34,034 nucleotides of DNA from Zygnema cylindricum (taxonomy: Eukaryota > Streptophyta > Zygnematophyceae > Zygnematales > Zygnemataceae): positions 126,001 to 160,034 of the forward strand of contig JBBHKE010002205.1 in the NCBI GenBank assembly GCA_037447655.1. Direction: 5' to 3'. The position numbers and the translations under genes are program-made. Below, piece after piece: positions 27,121-34,034 of this stretch; position 1 is the stretch's first letter; every line of letters begins with the position of its first letter. The notes beneath the pieces were generated by a model, which was not told where the DNA came from, did no database searches, and saw only the letters and a program-made list of their open reading frames with translations.

Positions 27121-29255
27121 TTGTATTACCTAGAGAAAGAAAGCAGGGCCACTCCAAATTGTTGGAAAAAAATTGAGCATGTGTATGAAGTTAGAACATC
27201 AAACAAATACATGGTAAAGGAGGCAAGTTTTGTGGCTTGTAATGCATGTTTCATAGTTTATCTATACAAGTCAGCAAACGGTAGTTCAACAATCGATACT
27301 CACACATGTTTAGATTTGGACGACATGGATAATTCAAGAGGACTTCTTCATAAGTTTCTTTCAAAAACGGAGGCAAAAACGAGTGACCGAAAAACAATTG
27401 CGAAAATGGTGGCGTTGATGTGTTGTGAGGACCTTCGACCATTTTCGATAGTCGACGGTTCAGATATAGTTTATTTTAAATTCTTTTTAAGATGGCTTGA
27501 GTGTAAATGTCATTAAAACTTTTTTTGTTCATAAATTTATAAATTTGAGCTTAGTTTGTCATGATATTGTTTTTTATTTATGTCTTTCTATAAAAAAAAA
27601 ACATTTCGGTATAAACCTTATTTATTAATCATGGTTAGTAATTGTATGGTATTTTCTTATTATTATTTTTTGTTTTTTTCCCCAAGTTTTCAAACATTTT
27701 GTCAAGCATTGTTTGATGTTGGTGTTTCGTCCAACAAAAGTGTTGACATCGACCAACTACTCTTGTCTATCAATAGTGTAAAAAACTACATTTCATATTA
27801 TGCGAAAGATATTCGTAGTTTGATCATCCCAAAACTTAGAAAAAATATTGATAACAATATTTTTGTCGCATTCACGACCGATCTCTGGACCGAGACAATA
27901 AAAAAAACCTCATTCATGTCAGTAACCGCTCATTTTATTTACAAAGAATTTAAACTTCATGCACGGACGCTTCAAGTCGATCATTTTCCGGAGGAAAAAC
28001 ACACTGCGGAAAATGTTTTAACGGTTTTTAAAAATTGTTTGACCAATTTTGAAATGTCCAATTTTGATTGTTGCGTTGTCGTGATTGATAGTGGCTCTAA
28101 CATGTGTGCGGCTGAAGGTCTACCCAGTATGTTTACTTGGATACCTTGCGCGGACCATAAAATTGCAACAATTGTGACAACGATCTTGAATAAGAGCGCA
28201 ACTTCCAAAAAAGGCAAATACGATGTGGAAGTTCATGATTTTTTTTATCTAATTGACGCGTGTAAATCATTGGTCACGCTTTTCAAACAGAGTAATTTAC
28301 AAAATCATTTGAAAAACACTTAAAAATAAGAAAACGCAACGCGGTGGAATTCTTTGCTCTGAATGCTTACGAGTATTTACAATGCATTCAATGAGATAGG
28401 AAAAATCACTCAAGAAAAAAATAAATTGATACTTTTTGCTTGTATCGATAAGACTCACCTTACCAAACTTATACGATTTTTTGAAAGGTTTCAAGAAACG
28501 ACCCTAAAATTGGAAAAATTCAAAGAACCAACTTTACATTTGGTTTTGTTTGAACTATCATCTCTCCATAACCATTGTAAGATAAGAAAAACATCTTACA
28601 ATGACGGTGAGAAAGAATGCCCCGCCGATTCCCTAAACTTGCAAAATTGAAACAATTTTTTGTGAAATTTGCACTACCAAAGTGGCGCCTTCATGAGTAT
28701 CATATTGTCGCCGCTCTCTTAGACCCCCGACAAAAACAAAAGCTTGAAGTAATTGGGGTATCAAAAACCGAAATTGAAATCGCAAGGGTCAAACTTCTAG
28801 AACTCGCAAACGACCTCGGTGATGACGTTGATTTCGGTAGTCTTCAACGTATCACAGAAAAAAGAAAAACATCGCAAAGTAAAGATGGTTTCCACAATTT
28901 TTTTGGTGAGAGCGATGAGGAAAATGAGGTTCTTATTACCACCGACAAAAAAAGGCTCATTAACGACGAAATGAAACGTTATTTTGATTTAAAATTAACC
29001 ATCTACGAAAGGTTGAACTTTAACATACTTGAATGGTGGAAAAAAAAATCAAATGTACGTGCGAAAGATGGAGGATTTCCTATTCTAGCCGGTGTTGCTA
29101 GATCTATTCTATCTATTCCGGCTTCTAGCTCCATGTCCGAATGCAATTTTTCGGATGCCGGGAACACGATAACAAAGAAAAGGAGCTCACTAGGTGTTTC
29201 AATTGTTAGTGATCTTTTGTGTGTTAGATCCAGCCGAGATCTTTTAAATGCATAG
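27121..29255 (+). pseudogene. hAT transposase, BED-finger type, broken
   Basis: The N-terminal part (27121-27516) has a BED-like finger (ACNAC...STIDTHTC; the last ligand is C where H is usual) and the PFSIVDGSDIVYFKFFLRWL segment typical of hAT proteins. After a probable intron or broken stretch (27517-27690, acceptor-like CCCCAAG) come FVAFTTDLWT (the catalytic-domain D and W; about 27868-27897), VVIDSGSNM (usual form TDNAxNM) and WIPCADHKI (the C-A-H motif). Three in-frame stops (28321, 28327, 28360) surround TRWNSLL. A frameshift near 28615 leads to AALLDPRQK and the C-terminal hAT dimerisation domain (NILEWWKKK..FPILAGVARSILSIPASS..SECNFSDAG). All core domains are present in order but the gene cannot give one protein. 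It would have cut and pasted hAT-A elements. Confidence 0.92.
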
Positions 29256-29924
29256 TTTTTTATTTTGTTTTTTTTTCTAATTATTGTTATTTTTTTAGTA
29301 TTAGTTATCATGTTTTTTTTTTCATTTGAAATTTTGTTGTATTTCACAATTTTTTTAGTGTTATTTTGTTTTTTTTGTTTTTTAAACCAGAGTGCTTATA
29401 TTTATCAAATTACCAAAGCGTCGTGTGTTTACCAAATTTAGATTTATAGGTTTTTGTTTTTTTTTTAGTTTGAGGTTGAGAATTTGTACAATAGAGTCGA
29501 AAATAGAACGAGGTTGTTATTTGTTTATTTCTATATTTGATAGTACAATTATTTTTTTTGTTTTTTTTGCTCATCACAATGTGTTTTTTGTCAATTGATT
29601 TTATATGTGAAAACTATGATTTCTTTTTTAAACATACATAATTTAAAATTTACCTTTTTTGCATAATTCATAACATAGTATTGTAGTCGAAGAAAAAACG
29701 TCCAAAATTGTAGCGAAAAATTTAGATTTGCGAGAGAATAAACATTAATATAATGGTTTAAGCATTAATCAAAAAGTTACACGCAAAATTAGGAACAAAT
29801 CCTTTGAATGAGGTGACTGTCGAGGAAAAAAATTATTCGTAAAGGGAGATTGCAAAAAGACAAAATAGTAAAAAGAAGAGGTACACGAGCTGTTTTTTTG
29901 CAAAGGGAGATGTACCACTACACC
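29256..29924. other. T-rich 3' flank of the transposase, no gene
   Basis: Long T runs and AT-rich sequence following the transposase stop at 29253-29255. No further domain or element end is recognised. Confidence 0.5.
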
Positions 29925-30416
29925 ACTCATTGTTATTAGTATTAATAAGTCACTACTACTTATAGCCGAAAATCACAAAATATAGTAAACTACATTATTT
30001 AAATACGTGGACTATAACCTGCCACGTCTCCTTGCATTAAATAGAATTATTAATCATAATTTTCCATTTACACTACACAGCGAATCGTAATTAGCATTAT
30101 TAACACTAAGTCTGTCACCATGAATTTTGACCAAAAAACCTTAAAAATAGTAAATAACTCTAAATTTTTCTTTGCATTATTCAAGGTACTCTTTGAATCA
30201 GCGTTAACAACTCTAATATAGCGCCATTTTAAAAAGTGTGGCTAACGTACAAAACTGTATGGTATTAACGAAAAAAGTACAAAAAATGATTTAATACATG
30301 CCGTTATGATGTACCTGCGTTTTTACAAACCGCGTAGTGTAAACATCATAACGACGTGAAACTGTACGTTTTGACAGAATGCGTTTTTACAAACCGCGTA
30401 GTGAAAACGTCATAAT
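29925..30416. mobile_element. Worn TA-MITE remnants inside hAT-A
   Basis: CACTCATTGTTATTAGTATT near 29922 and ACACAGCGAATCGTAATTAGC near 30073 are decayed left ends of the TA-MITE family. The following CTCTAATATAGCGCCATTTTAAAAAGTGTGG part matches the body of TA-MITE 3 and 4 at low identity. A GCGTTTTTACAAACCGCGTAG unit is duplicated (30318, 30380). No right end is found. Confidence 0.6.
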
Positions 30417-30419
30417 ACT

Positions 30420-30680
30420 TTGTACTCTTTGGTATCGTGGAAGTACGTGACATCATGATTAGCGTCGCAAATCTGACACGGTATATTGTAGTACACTATT
30501 CATTTCGTAAATCATAGGGAACGCGACAAAGCGTCGCAAATCAGACACGGTAGTACACTATTCATTTCGCAAATCTTAGGGAATGCAACAAAGCATCGCA
30601 AATCTGACACGGTAGTAACACTATTAATTTCGCGAATCTTAGGGAACGCGACAAATCGTAATTATTGGCTTATTCATACG
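30420..30680 (+). repeat. Direct repeat inside hAT-A, right copy with 62-bp units
   Basis: Second occurrence of the block at 24972-25160, here with three to four 62-bp units (CGCAAATCTGACACGGTAG, ATTTCGCAAATCTTAGGGAA). It leads directly into the right end of the element. Confidence 0.85.
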
Positions 30681-30921
30681 TCGATTGGTTAATTTTGTAC
30701 TTTTTCGGTTACAGGCGGGCACGGTTAGTCGCGAGAAATGGAGATTCGGTTAATTTTTATTTTCGTAAACGTCAGTCGGTTAACGGTTAACAATTTTGGA
30801 GCGTTACATAACCAGGTGCGGAGTTGGTAACTCAGATTTTGAAAAAAAAAACGGTCGGTTTCGGTTATGTAAAATTTTGACTTTTGTGACCTCTGATTCA
30901 TGCCACCAATATATAAATTAT

Positions 30922-31160
30922 TAGTGTTGTGTATCGATAAGGATTTGCCGATAACCGATATGAGCCTTTTTTCGAGTATCCGATAATCGATATATTGATA
31001 CGATATATCGCTATCGCTATTATCGTCGATAAATACGCGATATTTATCAGTTACTATCGACGATAACAGAAATATCGAAAACTATCGACAAAATCTGTAC
31101 GGTTCGTACACATAAATATACGGTTAGTACACTGAACTGTACGTTTTATTCCCCGGACGT
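30922..31160 (+). mobile_element. Truncated hAT-B element
   Basis: TAGTGTTGTGTATCGATAAG at 30922 and the following CGATAACCGATATGAGCC and CGATA-rich part match the right end (inverted) of the 854-bp hAT-B at 8589-9442. No opposite end or second TAAATTAT duplication is found; similarity fades near 31160. Confidence 0.7.
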
Positions 31161-31448
31161 GCCGTAGACCCCCTTCCTCCCGATTTCGGTAAAAAATGGC
31201 GATATTTCCATCATTATTTCTAATTTAAGGGGGTTTTACTTCGTTTTACACCCTCCCACAGCCGTCCTGAATGTCCTTTTGACTGTTGTTTTCTTCTTGT
31301 AGGGTTAGTTACTCCCTCATATCACTTCTATTGTTCGTCTACATTGGTTTATTTTTTAATGCATTTTCAGTCCATTTTAGAAAAGATCGGCAATAAGGTC
31401 GGGCAAAATGAATACACATGTTGAAATTTGGACGATTATGAGTTGTTC
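31161..31448. other. No feature recognised
   Basis: AT-rich sequence without a usable frame between the truncated hAT-B and the 125-bp repeats. Confidence 0.4.
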
Positions 31449-31450
31449 AA

Positions 31451-31921
31451 AATTCAAAATCTGAAAATTATAAATTTTTTAACCTATCAAGTATCAATCT
31501 CCAAAAATCTTCAATGTCATATTTCTCAAAATTCCATTACCACATTGTCAAAGTTTTTAAATTCCAAAATCACCCAATTCAAAATTTGAAAATTATAAAA
31601 TTCTTAACCTATCATATATCAATGTCCAGAAATCTTCAATGTAATATTTCTCAAAATCCAATAACAATATTGTCAATGTTTTAAAATTCCAAAATCACCC
31701 AATTCAAAATTTGAAAATTATAGAATTCTTAACCTATCAAATATCATTGTCCAGAAATCTTCAATGTTATATTTCTCAAAATCCAATTACCACATTGTCA
31801 ATGTTTTAAAATTCCAAAATCACCAAATTCAAAATCTGAAAATTATAAAATTCTTAACCTAACAAATATCAATGTCTAGAAATCTTTAATGTCATATTTC
31901 TATAAATCCAATTATATTCAG
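31451..31921 (+). repeat. 125-bp tandem repeat, about 3.8 copies
   Basis: AATTCAAAAT(C/T)TGAAAATTA recurs at 31451, 31576, 31701 and 31826, exactly 125 bp apart. Each copy continues with CTTAACCTA, TCTTCAATGT, ATATTTCTCAAAAT and TTCCAAAATCACC. Units look roughly 90 percent identical. Confidence 0.95.
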
Positions 31922-32159
31922 ACGTAGAAAATACTCCATAAAACTAGTGATTTCAACATTTCTACTATAATAAATAACGATATTTGCTGAAGAAATGTAT
32001 TGCTTACAAGAAAGAAGGCTACAGTAGTGCAACACGTGTGTTTAGATTCGAAAATTGAAGGATGACAACCAGGCCTATATCAAGTACACCATAAATAAAA
32101 CCACACTATTAAGAGAAGCAAAAAAAAAAAGAGGACATCAACAACTTCTTATTTTTAGA
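31922..32159. other. No feature recognised
   Basis: AT-rich stretch; CAAGTACACCATAAATAAAACC near 32075 faintly recalls a TA-MITE end but has no partner. Confidence 0.35.
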
Positions 32160-32703
32160 TACACTGTGAATTATCGTTGGTGTTTACATTACCATATTGT
32201 AGGTGTATCAGTATGCCACAATAAAGACTAATGCTATGTTATAACGATTTTTTTATATTTGTGCTGGCGAAAATTTTCTCTGTGAAGTAGATATTTGCCT
32301 ACTTATTTGCTTGCTATAAGAAACAAAAAGATATGGGTTTCCAAGGCACACATTCCCTGTGTGTTTTATCTGCCCATTGTTACGCTTTTCATAGAAAAAA
32401 CCCGATTGGCCTATTCGTTTCTCTCCCACTTCACGGTTTTTCACAGTATGTGAAACGATTGGAGAGCACATGAAGCCTATCACTCTTGAAAACAATGATC
32501 CATCACAAGTGAGTTTGATTGTATGAGGGGAAAAAATTGTTAGACCTCTTTAACGAGGACTTTTTGTCTCCATTAGTTGATTTCGCAAATTATTGGAACT
32601 GAACTCATGACAAAAAACAAAAAAAATGATAAAGTGGGCTCTAATTCATTATACCGATAAGGTTATAGTGAAACAAAGTAGGTATTTATGATGACCAACG
32701 AAA

Positions 32704-32946
32704 GTTGAACTTAAACAGACCAATCTATGACGAGTTTGCCTTGATATTAGTTGAACGCAAACGGACCAACCTATGACGAGTTTGCTTTGAAATTAGTTGA
32801 ACGCAAACAGACCAACCTATGACGAGTTTGCCTTGATATTAGTTGAACGCAAACGGAACGACCTATGACGAGTTTGCCTTGATATTAGTTGAACGCAAAC
32901 GGAACAACCTATGACGAGTTTGCCTTGACATTAGTTGAACGCAAAC
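32704..32946 (+). repeat. 46-bp tandem repeat, five copies, in the duplicate
   Basis: GTTGAAC(G)CAAAC starts at 32704, 32750, 32796, 32842, 32888 and (partial) 32934, each followed by ACCTATGACGAGTTTGCC. The EXO70 intron has a single, related unit near 15470-15530 (minus), so the array grew after duplication. Confidence 0.95.
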
Positions 32947-33210
32947 ACACTACACGCTGTTATCATGTCACTATGTTTTCAAAAAATGCGTAATGCAAAC
33001 GTTATAATGACGTGAAACTGTACGTTTTGTCAGATTCTATACCTGTACCTAATTTACAGTAAAGATATTGAGAACGAATAATTGTAACGGAAAGAAACCC
33101 AAATTAAAATTATTGATAAATTAGAGTAAATTTATTTTTTGAAAAGGGTTGATTACCCTTATTAGAGTTAACAGCTCTATTTTTTTTCATTTTTTTACTC
33201 TAATTATTTT
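32947..33210. mobile_element. Worn right part of a TA-MITE (type 3/4)
   Basis: ATAATGACGTGAAACTGTACG, CAGATTCTATACCTGTACCTAATTTA and TAAATTAGAGTAAATTTA ... TTTTTTTACTCTAATTA follow the order of the right half of TA-MITE 4 (13900-14160). The terminal CGATTCGCGGTG is lost, and so is the left half. Confidence 0.65.
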
Positions 33211-33274
33211 GTTCCGGTCTTGATTGAATATCGGCCTTTAAAAGCTTTATTCTTTTTCATCTTTACTTTTTCAG

Positions 33275-33493
33275 ATTAATGTGTTGTTGAGGGGTGATAT
33301 CGAACTTTCCAATAATGTTTTATATGGTTTCGGGGCCAATCAAAGAAGAGCTCTCGCAGAAATGGTTAGGCAAGCGACTATACTTCCAATGCTACAACTC
33401 TTGAAATAAGGGTCAAGCAATTGCACCAAAAACATTACCGGAACAATTATTCGCGATTTTTTGTTTTCTGCAGTCGAAGCTCGTAGAAAAAAT
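33275..33493 (+). pseudogene. EXO70 exon pseudo-copy
   Basis: Counterpart of the exon at 13215-13436. The acceptor TTTTTCAG is kept and the frame begins INVLLRGDIELSNNVLYGF, about two thirds alike to the parent exon. LAEMVRQAT is kept, but a TAA at 33408-33410 and a one-base insertion break the frame; EQLFAIF is recognisable in another frame. The donor has become GTGATA. It is non-functional and probably unspliced. Confidence 0.9.
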
Positions 33494-34034
33494 GTGATAA
33501 TATTTGGACTTTAACATGTTTTTCAGCAACCTCGATGTGACATTTGCTTGTCTATATTTCCTTAAAGTAGATAGTGAAATTTGAAAGGGAATCTTTCTCC
33601 AAAAATGTGTTCCTTTCATGGTCTTTAAACGCGAAGCCAATTCCAATTTTTTATGTGAATATTTGCTGCGGTTGATTTTTTTATCCGAACCGTGTTCTAT
33701 GCCATATAATGTCATTAGGTGTTTTTGATTGCAAGTATACCTATTTCTTTCCCTTGCAAATGGAAAGCTAAATTCCATGTCGAAATGGCGTTCAAAATCT
33801 TTTTGTGAAATTTATCTTATCATTTTTGCTCTCTCTCCCCCTCTCTCCCTCCCTCCCTCCCTACCCTCCCTCCCTCCCTCCCTTTGGCTATGGGAATTAT
33901 AAGGTGGGATTAGTTTTTTATGGTCCAAGCAGTGAATAGGTGAAAAAAGAATTTGAGGAGCTCCTCAATCTGTTCACTCTTCTGTTAGCTTTCTAGTAAA
34001 CATAAATCAGGAATAGCCGCCAATCCCAATCGAA
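33494..34034 (+). other. Pseudo-EXO70 intron and flank
   Basis: Similar to the intron at 13214-12835 (for example CTTGTCTATA, CTTAAA(G/A)TAGA(T/C)AGTGAA, GTGTTCTA, GTCATTAGG), then a CTCTCTCCCTCCC tract at 33826-33883 at the place of the gap-edge microsatellite. The final 150 bp (33884 on) should show what followed in the EXO70 intron; no exon is recognised there. Confidence 0.7.

Larger units (their letters stand above)
24758..30895 (+). mobile_element. hAT-A transposon, 6138 bp, with decayed transposase
   Basis: Left end CAGATGTCGCAAACGGTC, right end GACTTTTGTGACCTCTG (inverted, with two mismatches in the first 13 positions), and an exact 8-bp duplication ATTCATGC at 24750-24757 and 30896-30903. 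ACCGACCG-type subterminal repeats lie inside the left end and matching words inside the right. In order it contains a 62-bp repeat block, a 961-bp foldback element, a hAT transposase pseudogene in the same orientation, a worn TA-MITE, a second 62-bp repeat block and the right end. Size, ends and transposase mark it as the former autonomous form of the 1303-bp element at 22880-24182. Confidence 0.88.
32160..34034 (+). other. Inverted partial duplicate of the EXO70 locus
   Basis: Plus-strand sequence from about 32250 to 32750 matches the minus strand of the EXO70 intron at 15980-15480; 33215-33493 matches the minus strand of 13500-13215 (intron end, acceptor and exon); and 33494-33860 matches the intron from 13214 to the gap edge. 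Order and orientation are kept, the exon at 14792-14930 is missing, and the sequence runs out of the window after the shared CT microsatellite. Shared words include GTTCCGGTCTTGATTGA, CACATGAAGCCT and TTAGAGTCCT-type stretches with many substitutions, so the copy is old. Confidence 0.85.

Noticed and set aside
29392-29598. Phe-rich 68-codon frame after the transposase
   Set aside because: A T-rich translation product without domain or codon bias.

Overview
The window looks like nuclear DNA of a land plant, most likely a flowering plant. It is AT-rich and intron-bearing, carries a Ty1/copia LTR retrotransposon and many hAT-like and TA-flanked MITEs, and contains parts of two conserved plant housekeeping genes: SMC5 (Walker A exon) and an EXO70 exocyst subunit. 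A (CCCTAA)n hexamer tract near 20.4 kb is the vertebrate-type rather than the usual plant heptamer telomere unit. That is only a weak taxonomic hint (Asparagales use this type).

1-8.3 kb is one nest. A TA-flanked MITE, cut by the window start, is split by an old solo LTR in minus orientation (340-846 plus 7292-7886, perfect 5-bp duplication ATTTC). The solo LTR is split by a younger, full-length but decayed copia element (847-7291; LTRs of about 1.05 kb differing at roughly 3 percent; gag-pol with five in-frame stops and one frameshift). A second small MITE sits in the right part of the host MITE. The copia element has a primer-binding site complementary to the anticodon arm of initiator tRNA-Met, so a half-tRNA primer is likely, and the gag ATG lies inside that site. 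Both the young and the old LTR carry an antisense tRNA-like module.

8.3-12.3 kb is a second nest of non-autonomous hAT-like elements and MITEs with 8-bp or TA duplications, ending about 200 bp before the SMC5 start codon. SMC5 exon 1 (12508-12750) has a candidate E2F site just upstream. It is followed at once by an assembly gap (12794-12803) next to a GA microsatellite.

12.8-19.8 kb on the minus strand holds an EXO70 gene with four well-supported exons and two candidate exons. Its C-terminal half is missing at the gap. A diverged, inverted pseudo-copy of part of this gene lies at about 32.2-34.0 kb. It shows that the intron normally continues past the microsatellite, so the SMC5/EXO70 junction may be a misjoin.

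21.5-24.4 kb is a third cluster of nested MITEs containing a 1.3-kb hAT element. The relative of this hAT, a 6.1-kb element (24758-30895, 8-bp duplication ATTCATGC), carries a decayed hAT transposase gene with a BED-like zinc finger and C-terminal dimerisation domain, plus a 961-bp foldback element. 31.4-33.0 kb holds 125-bp and 46-bp tandem repeats. No intact transposon gene remains, and the only plausibly functional host genes are the two partial ones. All comparisons were made by eye within the window.
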